Shown: positions 1-7,289, counted from the stretch's first letter. The stretch is DNA of 14,667 nucleotides from RUG11867 sp964553435 (GCA_964553435.1 CAZKKM010000037.1:1-14667); one strand, 5' to 3'. The notes: generated by a model not told the origin, from the letters alone. Program-made: numbers and translations.

Positions 1-553
1 GACTTTTCTCATTTCTATCTACCAAATCGAAATTAGTATAGAATACTGCATTCAAATCTGCATCTTGATTTACATCATTCAAATAGTTCAATGTGACAGT
101 CAGATTATAATAGTACGTTTTACCAACAGGTATAGTGAGAAGATTCACCAGTAACTTTTTGGCACTCGTTTTTGATTGAGGAACATTAGTTTTACTCACA
201 ACCTCAGTATATGGCCCATCTTCTGTTTCTGAATAACTCAAAGTATAAGTTAAACTATCTTCTAAATAAGTATTCACTAACCCTTGAAAGTACATCTTCA
301 CATTCGCTTCAGCCGTGCCCGTATTCGTAATCGTGAATTTCTTTGTAAGCGATTCTCCGAAAGATAGTTCTCCTGATATTCCAGTGTCGTTGTCAGCAAA
401 TCTGGCACTCACAGTAGCTGTGTTTATTGTGGCCTGCGTAGGCTTCGTTTCTCCAGTTGCGGTAAAATATGCATATGAAATTGTACCAACTATTGTAAGA
501 ATAGATGCTATTCCCACCATTAGACATATCGTCCTCTTCGTCTTTAAATCCAT
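1..553 (-). CDS. secreted protein with SipW/TasA-type signal sequence, 3' end cut by window edge
   Basis: An uninterrupted frame begins at the ATG at 551-553 and runs off the left edge (184 residues visible). The start has a good Shine-Dalgarno (AGGAGA, about 7 nt upstream). Residues 9-25 form one hydrophobic helix ending in IVGTISYAYFTATGE. This resembles the SipW-cognate signal region of TasA/CalY-type proteins, where G-T-x-A-x-F-T-D surrounds the cleavage site. The mature part is rich in Thr, Ser, Asn and Tyr, lacks Cys, and has a beta-sandwich-like stretch (residues 70-90, TNTGTAEANVKMYF). The protein at 7314-8264 shares both the signal pattern and an N-x-GTA-x-A-x-V motif. The likely role is a cell-surface or matrix/fibre component cleaved by a SipW-like peptidase, but no such peptidase is in the window. 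The family assignment is inferred from the signal region; the function is unknown. TCGA is rare here (one copy), unlike the neighbours. Confidence 0.8.
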   Translation of the reverse strand, partial: MDLKTKRTICLMVGIASILTIVGTISYAYFTATGETKPTQATINTATVSARFADNDTGISGELSFGESLTKKFTITNTGTAEANVKMYFQGLVNTYLEDSLTYTLSYSETEDGPYTEVVSKTNVPQSKTSAKKLLVNLLTIPVGKTYYYNLTVTLNYLNDVNQDADLNAVFYTNFDLVDRNEKS

Positions 554-576
554 CGTTTTTTTCTCCTATCCTCATT

Positions 577-594
577 TATGACATCCCTGTCATA
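577..594 (-). promoter_or_regulatory. 5' leader hairpin/inverted repeat ahead of the left-edge surface protein
   Basis: A perfect 7-bp inverted repeat (TATGACA / TGTCATA, 4-nt loop) lies 24-41 nt upstream of the ATG at 553. If the promoter at 605-633 is correct, it sits at the very 5' end of the transcript. It could be an mRNA-stabilising stem-loop or a repressor site; the sequence alone does not decide. Confidence 0.5.
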
Positions 595-604
595 TCTTAC
601 TACA

Positions 605-633
605 AGTATACGACAACATAGCTAAAAACGCAA
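605..633 (-). promoter_or_regulatory. sigma-A-like promoter for the left-edge surface protein
   Basis: On the minus strand, TTGCGT (628-633), a 17-nt spacer and TATACT (605-610). The -10 is near consensus and the -35 keeps TTG. It gives a leader of roughly 45 nt. The -35 overlaps a small CGCAA/TTGCG inverted repeat (629-633 with 640-644). An alternative -10 (TATAAT near 672-677) lacks a good -35. Confidence 0.5.
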
Positions 634-682
634 CGCATTTTGCGGTACACAAACCGATTTTTATGGTTCGATTATAGAACAG

Positions 683-720
683 AGGTTTTAAAAACCTTGT
701 CGAAAAGAAGTGCTTCTTCG
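683..720. repeat. two small inverted repeats in the 554-749 intergenic stretch
   Basis: AGGTTTT-A-AAAACCT (683-697) is followed by AAGAAG-TG-CTTCTT (705-718). Both are near-perfect short palindromes between the ABC gene terminator and the promoter of the left-edge gene. I see no coding potential here. They may be operators or weak structural elements. Confidence 0.35.
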
Positions 721-750
721 ATATCAGAATAAAGAAAAAAGATTTTCATC

Positions 751-770
751 AAAAAAAGGCCAAATGGCCT
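751..770 (-). terminator. intrinsic terminator of the ABC transporter gene
   Basis: On the minus strand: stem AGGCC / GGCCT with an ATTT loop, followed by an uninterrupted T tract (756-751). The 5' side of the stem starts on the last base of the TGA stop codon (770-772). Confidence 0.8.
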
Positions 771-3037
771 CAAATAGAATTTATTTTGAGCAAAGCTTGC
801 GGAGTCATCTGTTTGACTTTCTTGGCCGATCTTATCGAAAAGCCTACTGCAACGAGGATACTCGCTCCCAAGATGATGAATATGTACATTATCGAGATTG
901 GCAATAGATTGACCTTGAAGTTGAAGAAACTCAAACCGACCAAATTTACAATCGATCTCATGATGAAATACAATACCAAACCTGTCAGATACGATAACAT
1001 GACGACGATCGAAGTTTCGACAATATACATCGGAATGATTTCTTTATCCCTTACACCCAAAGCTTTGAGCAAAGACAAATCACTCTTGTGTTCATCGACA
1101 CTTCCCGAAGTATAATTCATCGTAAACATTATGGCCAAGAATGCGAAAAGTAAAGCCAACCCTCCGGCTATGTATTTGGCTCTTTCACAAAAGCCTTTTA
1201 TGTCGGAAAATCTAAATAAATATGTCGTACTTATATTGTAACTTCCACTTTCTCCGTATTTTTCTAAAATATTCGCTATCTCATCTCTGTTCTTCGCATG
1301 ATATTCGACTTTTTCGGTTATGAAAGGATCGACCAGGTAATCTCTCATTCCCTCGACATTCATATAATTGTAGCCGTCGTTAGAAACTCCTCTTACACGG
1401 AATGTTACCGGTGCGGAAACTTCGTGTGTATTCTTGTGTTCAAAATACACAGTGAGAGTTCTCTCTTCCGGATTGTAAGGATCCTGCTTGGAGGCGACGA
1501 GTGCAGAACCATTCGCGATTATTTCGTTTGGAGCTAAATACTCGACCACTTCTTCTGTTCTCTTGAGTGTAATCGGCTCGTCGAATATTGCAAACTCGAG
1601 CTCGTCTCCCGGCTGATATGTATCTTCCGAATCCTGAAATCCGGGTCTCGAAACTATCATATAATTGGCATCCAAAGCCGGACGATAATCGACGAACTGC
1701 TCATAGAATGAATCTAGGACATATATGTGATCCGCCCAATGAGAGAGATACTCCTGTTCCAAAGTCGCGAGGCGATAGTTCGAATCGGTCTTGAGGATTT
1801 CGTAATTATCGAGATTCAACTTCGCTATTCCCGTCACGATCACTGGCAGGCCTTCCAAGTACAATTCCTTTCTTTCAGCTAACAAAGCTGTATAGTTGGC
1901 CGGTTTGTAGAAAGTATCGTCCATATCCCGAACTCCTCTTTCGACGATCATGTCGGCTAAATAAGAATTGACGACGATTTCATTGGCTTCCACTGGCATA
2001 GATCCCGCGATCAATTCGGGACAATCGGCGATGGGATAAAAGGTCATGTCGGTCACTTNNNNNNNNNNTCTGATAAAATGATTTTGCACATTTATGCGTT
2101 TTCCGACCGATACTTTGCCACCGAGTTCGCTTTCCAATGCAGATATGGCTGCGTCATCGAAGACACCCGACTTTTCGAACACGATTTTGTCGTCGCCTTC
2201 CAAAGCCATCGTATCTGCATGCATTCCGATGTAATCGAGAGTCGAAAGTGAAGTCGCTAGAAAGACGAACATGAATGCCAAGATTAGAAATACACAACTC
2301 TGTATCAATTTTCTCTTGTTGGCAAAAAAGTTTTTAAACGTGAACATGTAAGGATTAAAATTGTTCTTGTGACCCGCCACAGACAAAGGTGAAGAACCGA
2401 AGGATTTATCCAATATCTCGACTACCTGCCCACTTTGCATGTAGATTATGCGGTCTCCGTATTTTTCGACGATTTCGCGATCGTGAGAAACGGTTATGAC
2501 CAATCTCGTCTTTGATAATTCGGCCAACAAATCGTATATGACTTTTTTAGAATCGGGATCTATCGATGCGGTCGGTTCATCTGCCAAGATGATTTTGACA
2601 TCTTTTAAAACCGCTCTTGCTATGCCTACTCTCGATTTCTCGCCGCCCGACAAATCCCCGACTTTTTTGTTGAGTAAATCGCGCAGCTTCAAAGCATCGA
2701 CTATCTTATCGAATCTCTCGCTCTTTCCCACGACATTTATGTTGTCCTCGACTGTCATACTTTCGAAGAGATTGCCTTTTTGAAAGATAAAACCGGTACA
2801 ACTCTCGCGATATTGACATGCACTTTCCTCATCCAACGTAGTCAATTCCAATCCGTCGACTGTTATAGAACCCCGCATGGGTTTATCGACCGCGCCTATC
2901 AAATTCAAAAGAGTAGACTTCCCAGAACCGTTCTTTCCCTGAATTATTATGAATCCCGTGTCGGGCAATTCCAAATTCAAATTGTTTAGAACGGCCGTAT
3001 TGTAATACTTCTTTGTGAGATTGGTAATTTTAATCAT
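770..3037 (-). CDS. fused ABC-type ATPase and FtsX-family permease (MacB-like exporter/mechanotransmission type)
   Basis: The start at 3037 has an AGAGGA ribosome site and leads straight into MIKITNLTKKYY; an in-frame ATG 75 nt upstream has no such support. The product is about 755 aa. The ATPase domain covers residues 1-220: Walker A GKNGSGKST (34-42), Q-loop Q86, signature LSGGE (129-133), Walker B ending LADE (154) and H-loop H185. One helix near 240-262 leads into a large extracytoplasmic domain of about 330 residues. An FtsX domain with three further helices closes the protein and contains the typical SLLKALGVRDKEI cytoplasmic motif. This is the single-chain arrangement of MacB, with ATPase first, as in many Gram-positive peptide or lipoprotein-related exporters; the substrate is unknown. 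A 10-N gap interrupts the extracytoplasmic part without breaking the frame. It has its own promoter and terminator, so it is probably monocistronic. Confidence 0.92.
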   Translation of the reverse strand: MIKITNLTKKYYNTAVLNNLNLELPDTGFIIIQGKNGSGKSTLLNLIGAVDKPMRGSITVDGLELTTLDEESACQYRESCTGFIFQKGNLFESMTVEDNINVVGKSERFDKIVDALKLRDLLNKKVGDLSGGEKSRVGIARAVLKDVKIILADEPTASIDPDSKKVIYDLLAELSKTRLVITVSHDREIVEKYGDRIIYMQSGQVVEILDKSFGSSPLSVAGHKNNFNPYMFTFKNFFANKRKLIQSCVFLILAFMFVFLATSLSTLDYIGMHADTMALEGDDKIVFEKSGVFDDAAISALESELGGKVSVGKRINVQNHFIRXXXXVTDMTFYPIADCPELIAGSMPVEANEIVVNSYLADMIVERGVRDMDDTFYKPANYTALLAERKELYLEGLPVIVTGIAKLNLDNYEILKTDSNYRLATLEQEYLSHWADHIYVLDSFYEQFVDYRPALDANYMIVSRPGFQDSEDTYQPGDELEFAIFDEPITLKRTEEVVEYLAPNEIIANGSALVASKQDPYNPEERTLTVYFEHKNTHEVSAPVTFRVRGVSNDGYNYMNVEGMRDYLVDPFITEKVEYHAKNRDEIANILEKYGESGSYNISTTYLFRFSDIKGFCERAKYIAGGLALLFAFLAIMFTMNYTSGSVDEHKSDLSLLKALGVRDKEIIPMYIVETSIVVMLSYLTGLVLYFIMRSIVNLVGLSFFNFKVNLLPISIMYIFIILGASILVAVGFSIRSAKKVKQMTPQALLKINSI
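2059..2068. other. assembly gap of 10 N
   Basis: Ten consecutive N fall inside the extracytoplasmic domain of the ABC/FtsX fusion. The reading frame is the same on both sides, so the gap is close to its true length modulo 3, though bases may be missing. Confidence 0.99.
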
Positions 3038-3062
3038 CCTATGTTCCTCTATTCTTATGAAT

Positions 3063-3091
3063 ATTGTATCAAATACCCGTCTCGAAGTCCA
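3063..3091 (-). promoter_or_regulatory. promoter for the ABC/FtsX gene
   Basis: On the minus strand, TGGACT (3086-3091), a 17-nt spacer and TACAAT (3063-3068), placing the -10 about 26 nt upstream of the ATG at 3037. The -35 matches consensus at four of six positions. It lies between the terminator of the preceding gene and this start. Confidence 0.5.
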
Positions 3092-3109
3092 TAAATTTAA
3101 AAAGAAAAA

Positions 3110-3138
3110 CAAAAAAACATCTCGATCTGATGAGATGT
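3110..3138 (-). terminator. intrinsic terminator of the 356-aa membrane protein gene
   Basis: On the minus strand: stem ACATCTC / GAGATGT (7 bp, 8-nt loop) followed by a T run (3117-3111). The stem begins on the last base of the TGA stop codon at 3138-3140. Confidence 0.8.
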
Positions 3139-4208
3139 CATTTGATTTCGTCTGTCAATTTTACAATAGGAAAAGGTAAAGTTTTCTCCAAAGTCTCGAA
3201 GAACATTTTATAATCGTGCTTCGTATAGATATGAAAGCTTCGCTCTTCCTTTTTGATTTCGTATACGATGTCCATATGCATGACCGCACGAGGTTTTGCC
3301 TCCAAATAAAGGGTGGCCCTTTTTTGAAACTCTTCGCTTGCAGCCTGTGGAGATAAGATGTTCAATACTTTCCCCATCATTATTTGTTTTTCAAACTCCG
3401 TTTCGCTCTCGTCTTTTTTCTTTTCCGATTCGTACGTTCCGAGCCATATTTCTATTCTTTTTATACGCGAATACTCTAGCCTATGCATCGCATCCTCGTC
3501 GCCAAAAACACAGACGACCAATTCTCTTTTTACTTCGTCATTGATGACCACACAAAGATTGTCCTTTAATTCCTCATCCTCAGGTAAACCATACACGTAG
3601 TTTGCGTAGATAAACTCATCATCGACGTTGACGGGACTCACGATCATCTTCTCGGGAACTCTTGATTCGATTTCAATGTCCGCGCGTTTATCATAATATT
3701 GCATTCCCAAAAACGCGAGCATCGATCCAAAATGTAAAAATAGAGAAGCTTCATACTGAGCTAAATGCTCTACGAGAAGAGAGACGAATGTAAATATAGA
3801 CAAAATATATACGATCATTGACACGATTCTATACACTTTCATCTTATCACTTTGCTCTTTTGGTTTACGCAAAAAATAAAGAGCACCGACGATGAATATC
3901 AATATCAATTCTTTGATTATCATGAACAAAATGAAATATTTGTCCTCAGAACAGACGATGTAAATGTAGTTGAATGATAAGAGATACATCGTTCCTATTG
4001 CCAATGTGGCAATTTTTTTTGACTGAGATGGTTTTATCTTTACATATATCAGATAGTATACCAACAAGACATCGACGACCATGACGAAAGGTAGATCCCA
4101 AAGTGCATACCAACGTGAATTATCTGTCACAAAAAAGTAGAATCCCGTAGATAATACGATTGACATCACCAACAATGCCGGCAGAACCCTTTTGATCATC
4201 CTATCCAT
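3138..4208 (-). CDS. six-helix membrane protein with a C-terminal cytoplasmic domain, unknown function
   Basis: 356 aa. The start at 4208 has GAGGTG about 5 nt upstream; a second Met at codon 4 is less well placed. Hydrophobic helices lie at roughly 8-27, 37-57, 66-85, 91-112, 127-147 and 153-168. A charged domain of about 185 residues follows, predicted to be cytoplasmic, with alternating beta-like and helical stretches. I do not recognise a conserved catalytic motif or family. The layout (compact multi-helix module plus soluble tail) would suit a sensor or an accessory of the neighbouring exporter, but the two genes are separated by a terminator and a promoter. A function cannot be assigned. 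Confidence 0.8.
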   Translation of the reverse strand: MDRMIKRVLPALLVMSIVLSTGFYFFVTDNSRWYALWDLPFVMVVDVLLVYYLIYVKIKPSQSKKIATLAIGTMYLLSFNYIYIVCSEDKYFILFMIIKELILIFIVGALYFLRKPKEQSDKMKVYRIVSMIVYILSIFTFVSLLVEHLAQYEASLFLHFGSMLAFLGMQYYDKRADIEIESRVPEKMIVSPVNVDDEFIYANYVYGLPEDEELKDNLCVVINDEVKRELVVCVFGDEDAMHRLEYSRIKRIEIWLGTYESEKKKDESETEFEKQIMMGKVLNILSPQAASEEFQKRATLYLEAKPRAVMHMDIVYEIKKEERSFHIYTKHDYKMFFETLEKTLPFPIVKLTDEIK

Positions 4209-4231
4209 ACGAACACCTCGATCTTTATGAA

Positions 4232-4237
4232 ATTATA
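4232..4237 (-). promoter_or_regulatory. probable -10 element (TATAAT) for the 356-aa membrane protein
   Basis: A perfect TATAAT on the minus strand lies 23 nt upstream of the ATG at 4208 and just after the terminator of the upstream unit. No good -35 stands 16-18 nt upstream, so the promoter may be weak or factor-dependent. Confidence 0.45.
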
Positions 4238-4290
4238 GTACCATATTATGAATTTAAAGTAAATAAGAGCCTATTCCTTCTGTCAAATTT

Positions 4291-4312
4291 AAAAAGCCCA
4301 TAATCGAGCTTT
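4291..4312 (-). terminator. intrinsic terminator of the AI-2E transporter unit
   Basis: On the minus strand: stem AAAGCTC / GGGCTTT (7 bp with one T-G pair, 6-nt loop) followed by TT. It lies 7 nt after the stop of the 146-aa gene. The T tract is short, so strength is uncertain. Confidence 0.6.
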
Positions 4313-4319
4313 CGTTTAC

Positions 4320-4760
4320 TTATTTTATGAATATTTCGTTCGCTTTCTTGTAACGATATCCACGAAAGGAAAAGAATTCATCTTCGATTGATGGCAATTC
4401 GCAAGCGACCATACCCTCATCATTTTGAGTCACGAGCAAATTGATATCACCCTTCGTCGCTAAGTAATTTGGCATGAATCCCTTCATTTCGGCCATTACA
4501 CTTTTTCTCGAGTTTTGAAATAAGATAGAAAAAAGTCGACCTAACCCTCGCCTCTTTTTAGTCCTCGAAAGGACATATAAGTGATACCCAGTAAAGTATT
4601 TCTTCAATACTTCGCTGTAAGAGCTCAACTTATTTTTGAACTTAGTCCTATCTATCGGCACCTTTATGACCAAAAGTCCATTCTTTTCTTCGACCGTAAT
4701 TTCGTCTCGGATCTTCAAAAGATTCGCTCCGAACAAGTGCTTTACTCTTTCATCAAACAT
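4320..4760 (-). CDS. 146-aa protein of unknown function, co-transcribed with the AI-2E transporter gene
   Basis: The gene starts 1 nt after the TAG stop of the transporter gene, with its ribosome site (AAGGCGG) inside the transporter's last codons, so the two are probably translationally coupled. The product is soluble, basic in the middle (RTKKRRGLGRLF, about residues 66-77) and has no signal peptide, clear membrane helix or Cys pattern. I recognise no family. The N-terminal half reads as alternating strands and the C-terminus is acidic then basic. A regulator or partner of the transporter is possible only by context. Confidence 0.75.
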   Translation of the reverse strand: MFDERVKHLFGANLLKIRDEITVEEKNGLLVIKVPIDRTKFKNKLSSYSEVLKKYFTGYHLYVLSRTKKRRGLGRLFSILFQNSRKSVMAEMKGFMPNYLATKGDINLLVTQNDEGMVACELPSIEDEFFSFRGYRYKKANEIFIK

Positions 4761-4761
4761 C

Positions 4762-5910
4762 CTAAACCGCCTTCGTTTTGCGGGGTCTTCCCTTTATTTT
4801 TTTGATTTGTATCACTTCGACGTTTTCTTCATCTTCGACTATCTTGAACTTCGTCCAAAAGAGCGATAACAATATCGACGTGATAGGAATGCACAGGATC
4901 ATGCCCATGAATCCGGCAATATTTCCTCCTATCATCAAAGCCAAAATTGTGATGACGGGTGGCAATCCTACGTGCTTTCCGACAACTCTCGGATATATGA
5001 TATTGTTTTCTATCTGTTGTATGACTTGAAAGACGATCAAGAAGACGATGGCCTGCTCGATACTAGAAGTCCCGATGAGAATCGCTCCTATGATGCATGC
5101 GACGGTCGCTCCAAAAATCGGCACAATGGCCGTGACGGCTGTCAAAAAGGCGATGGTAAGAGCATAGGGGAAACGACAAATTACAAATGCTACGAACATT
5201 ATGACTCCCAAAATTAGACACTCCAAACACTGATAAGTTATGAAATCATGAAACGACTTGTTCGAAAGAGCAAATACTTCGTATACTTTTTTGACCGTCT
5301 TTTTGGGAAATATCATCTCCAAAATAGATTTGAAAGCCGAGATGATATGTTCTTTTTCTAATAGGAAATAGACCGCTATGATGATACCTGTTACGAGATT
5401 TATGACTGTCGTTGCAAAATTGGAAAGAATACTCGTAAAATTGTTGATGATCGAACCGAATACTGTCGAAATGATACCTGTCACTTCTGTCGAAGCAGTA
5501 AAATTTCGAAGATATTCCGACAGTTCAGTATTTTTAAACGTCTCTATCAAGAACGTATTCAAATTTTCCAATAGTTCGGGTACTTGTCCCAAAAGATAAG
5601 TTGCACTGTCGATGAAATCCGGTATGACCCAAGCAAACAGCACGATTACGAGCAACAAAATCATCAGAATGGAAAATATTAATGACACTATTCTAATTTT
5701 TTTGTTCGTATGTCCGAAGACTTCTTTTTCGATTATCGACATCGGAACATTCAAAGTGAATGCCAAAGCTATGCCTATCCAAAGCGGAGACAAAATCTTA
5801 AAAAACCGTCCTATTACTCCGAAGATATCTTTGATATGCCATATGACAAATGCCAAAAGCATCGCATAAGTTATGAGCACGATATATTTTTTATAAGTAT
5901 TCTCTTTCAT
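4762..5910 (-). CDS. AI-2E family transporter (PerM/TqsA-like membrane protein)
   Basis: 382 aa, the usual family size. The start at 5910 follows AGGGTGAG. The architecture is typical: two N-terminal helices, a third around 70-95, a less hydrophobic extracytoplasmic stretch, then a C-terminal bundle of four to five helices. The late hallmark region reads PPVITILALMIGGNIAGFMG, followed by LCIPITSILLSLF. Family members export autoinducer-2 (TqsA) or exchange Na+/H+ in some Bacilli; the substrate cannot be read from sequence. The C-terminal tail is basic (KGRPRKTKAV). It has an extended -10 promoter, is divergent from the NifU-like gene, and leads a two-gene unit ending at the terminator near 4291. 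Confidence 0.93.
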   Translation of the reverse strand: MKENTYKKYIVLITYAMLLAFVIWHIKDIFGVIGRFFKILSPLWIGIALAFTLNVPMSIIEKEVFGHTNKKIRIVSLIFSILMILLLVIVLFAWVIPDFIDSATYLLGQVPELLENLNTFLIETFKNTELSEYLRNFTASTEVTGIISTVFGSIINNFTSILSNFATTVINLVTGIIIAVYFLLEKEHIISAFKSILEMIFPKKTVKKVYEVFALSNKSFHDFITYQCLECLILGVIMFVAFVICRFPYALTIAFLTAVTAIVPIFGATVACIIGAILIGTSSIEQAIVFLIVFQVIQQIENNIIYPRVVGKHVGLPPVITILALMIGGNIAGFMGMILCIPITSILLSLFWTKFKIVEDEENVEVIQIKKIKGRPRKTKAV

Positions 5911-5927
5911 ATTCTCACCCTGCCAAA

Positions 5928-5956
5928 ATTATATCACATCGATCGAGTAGTTTCTA
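5928..5956 (-). promoter_or_regulatory. extended -10 promoter for the AI-2E transporter unit
   Basis: On the minus strand, TAGAAA (5951-5956), a 17-nt spacer and TATAAT (5928-5933) preceded by TGA, giving the extended TGnTATAAT form. It lies 18 nt upstream of the ATG at 5910. A separate inverted repeat TATGAA/TTCATA spans 5963-5982 in the same divergent region. Confidence 0.7.
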
Positions 5957-6008
5957 CACATATATGAACATCGGAATTCATAATATTTGTAACAAAAAGA
6001 CGTCGAAG

Positions 6009-6037
6009 TTGACAAACTACCCGCAATACCGTATACT
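6009..6037 (+). promoter_or_regulatory. near-consensus sigma-A promoter for the NifU-like gene
   Basis: Perfect TTGACA (6009-6014), a 17-nt spacer and TATACT (6032-6037). The start codon at 6065 is 27 nt after the -10, so the leader is about 20 nt, with GGAAG at 6049-6053 as ribosome site. Confidence 0.85.
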
Positions 6038-6064
6038 TACCCATAGAAATGGAAGTGTATCCAC

Positions 6065-6328
6065 ATGGAGGCCGAGAAACAAACCGAAGAAAAGAACATC
6101 GTCGAGAGAATAAAAGATGTCATCGAAGAACTTCGCCCTTTTTTGCATATGGATGGCGGAGATGTCTCCTTTATCTCCTATGATGAGGAAGACAAAACTG
6201 TTTATGTCCGCTTAAACGGTGCTTGTGCGATGTGTTTAATACAGGATGATACCTTAGAAAACGGTCTTTTGGAAGCAATCAAAGAAAAAGTCCCGGAAGT
6301 CGAAAACATCGTCAATTCCCCTCTATGA
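6065..6328 (+). CDS. NifU C-terminal-domain protein, Fe-S cluster scaffold/carrier (YutI-like)
   Basis: An 87-aa stand-alone Nfu domain. An amphipathic helix (12-25) leads into RPFLHMDGGDV (24-34) and then the cluster-binding CxxC of GACAMC (Cys54, Cys57). Nfu proteins of this type bind a [4Fe-4S] cluster between two monomers through the CxxC pair and pass it to client enzymes in the cytosol. The usual P-x-S after the second Cys is replaced by LIQDD, a modest departure. It is shorter than B. subtilis YutI. The gene has a strong promoter of its own, is divergent from the AI-2E gene, and overlaps the convergent YutH-like gene by 6 nt at the stop codons. The window also encodes a [4Fe-4S] ferredoxin, a plausible but unproven client. 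Confidence 0.93.
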   Translation: MEAEKQTEEKNIVERIKDVIEELRPFLHMDGGDVSFISYDEEDKTVYVRLNGACAMCLIQDDTLENGLLEAIKEKVPEVENIVNSPL

Positions 6329-7216
6329 TCGCTCCAACAGCCAATCGATTTTGAGCATCGAAGATTTAGTTTTTAACAACTCGTAAGTCGATCTTAAGAA
6401 ATCCTCATAAGCATCGACTTTTTCTATGTATTGAAGCAAAGTATCATCGTCGTAACCCAATTCCAAGACTTTGCCCAATGCATCGAAATAATAGGAAGGA
6501 TAGAGCAATCGGCAAAATAGAAGATTGTATTCTAAAGGTGAAAAAATATTTCTATCGACTAAAATCTTTACCTCGCGTAAGACTTCTTCGCCCTCAAAAA
6601 ATTTCGTTTTAAAGTAGGCTGCAAAATCGCGTGGGCGATAATCGATGACGACATTCAAAGGATCATAATAATCTTTCGAAACGAACGAATTTTTGAGCCT
6701 TCGATGACCAATTACAACTTCCAAATCTTCCGGTTTCAAAAGATTAAAATACTCTATTGCATTTTCTGCCAAGCCGACATAATAACTGAAACTATGTCTC
6801 GCAGCTTTATGCGTCATCCCAAGTTCACTTATCTGATATTCGAGGTAATCGACCTTTGAACTCCAAAGACTACCCCAATCGGTCCTCAACAAAGAAGATG
6901 CGGTGATCTTTACTGGAATGATATTTGCAAGCATATCTGTTATATCGATTTCACTGTGCTCCGGCCCATAAACTTTCAAAAGACAGTAATTCTTCCCCTT
7001 GTAAGGTGTTGCAATGGAATCAAAACGATTTTTTATGATTCTGTGATACCCTGCGAGATTTTCCTGCAAGGCATATATTTCTTCTAAATCCTCGATAGGT
7101 CTCGAAAAGACCACGAAGTAATATTTGCTATAATCGATATAAAAACTGGCATCGTCGCCCATTATCTTGAGATTCTCCGGTTCCAAGTTATAATTGTACA
7201 AAAGAACATTTTTCAT
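6323..7216 (-). CDS. YutH/CotS-like protein, probable degenerate aminoglycoside-phosphotransferase fold
   Basis: The start at 7216 gives MKNVLLYNYN and 297 aa. An in-frame ATG at 7261 lies inside the preceding gene's terminator and has no ribosome site, so I reject it; even 7216 has only a weak site (GTGAT). The overall order fits the APH/CotS fold. The place of the catalytic loop (HxDxxxxN) reads GHRRLKN (170-176) with Arg where the catalytic Asp should be. The place of the metal-binding Asp reads VVIDYRPRDFAAYF (189-202). That suggests a pseudokinase, as expected for the YutH spore-coat family. Supporting context: the gene next door is a NifU/YutI-like gene, as in B. subtilis, where yutI and yutH are neighbours. 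The fold assignment is an inference from motif spacing. It overlaps the NifU-like gene tail to tail. Confidence 0.65.
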   Translation of the reverse strand: MKNVLLYNYNLEPENLKIMGDDASFYIDYSKYYFVVFSRPIEDLEEIYALQENLAGYHRIIKNRFDSIATPYKGKNYCLLKVYGPEHSEIDITDMLANIIPVKITASSLLRTDWGSLWSSKVDYLEYQISELGMTHKAARHSFSYYVGLAENAIEYFNLLKPEDLEVVIGHRRLKNSFVSKDYYDPLNVVIDYRPRDFAAYFKTKFFEGEEVLREVKILVDRNIFSPLEYNLLFCRLLYPSYYFDALGKVLELGYDDDTLLQYIEKVDAYEDFLRSTYELLKTKSSMLKIDWLLERS

Positions 7217-7261
7217 AATTATCACGATTAATTTTATGAAAAAAAGAGATTTTCTTGACAT

Positions 7262-7289
7262 GAAAAAACGAGATATTCTCTTCTCGTTT
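7262..7289 (-). terminator. intrinsic terminator of the 316-aa secreted protein gene
   Basis: On the minus strand: stem AAACGAGA / TCTCGTTT (8 bp, 8-nt loop) running directly into a T tract. It lies 24 nt after the TAA stop at 7314-7316. Confidence 0.8.

Noticed and set aside
393..575. 60-codon open frame starting with an ATG just upstream of the left-edge surface protein
   Set aside because: It overlaps the surface-protein gene out of frame, lacks its own ribosome site and encodes no recognisable pattern; the longer frame with signal sequence and AGGAGA is clearly the gene.
554..749. A small RNA or riboswitch in the left intergenic region
   Set aside because: Only short palindromes occur; I see no known riboswitch or T-box motif and no terminator/antiterminator pair ahead of the gene.
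2059..2068. Treating the ABC/FtsX gene as two genes split at the N gap
   Set aside because: The frame continues on both sides and the ATPase, extracytoplasmic and FtsX parts follow the normal order of a single MacB-like chain.
3038..3112. 25-residue N-terminal extension of the ABC/FtsX protein
   Set aside because: The extension would overlap the proposed promoter and has no ribosome site, while MIKITNL follows AGAGGA and matches where ABC ATPase domains normally begin.
7217..7261. 15-residue N-terminal extension of the YutH-like protein
   Set aside because: Its ATG lies at the edge of the terminator hairpin of the preceding gene and has no ribosome site.
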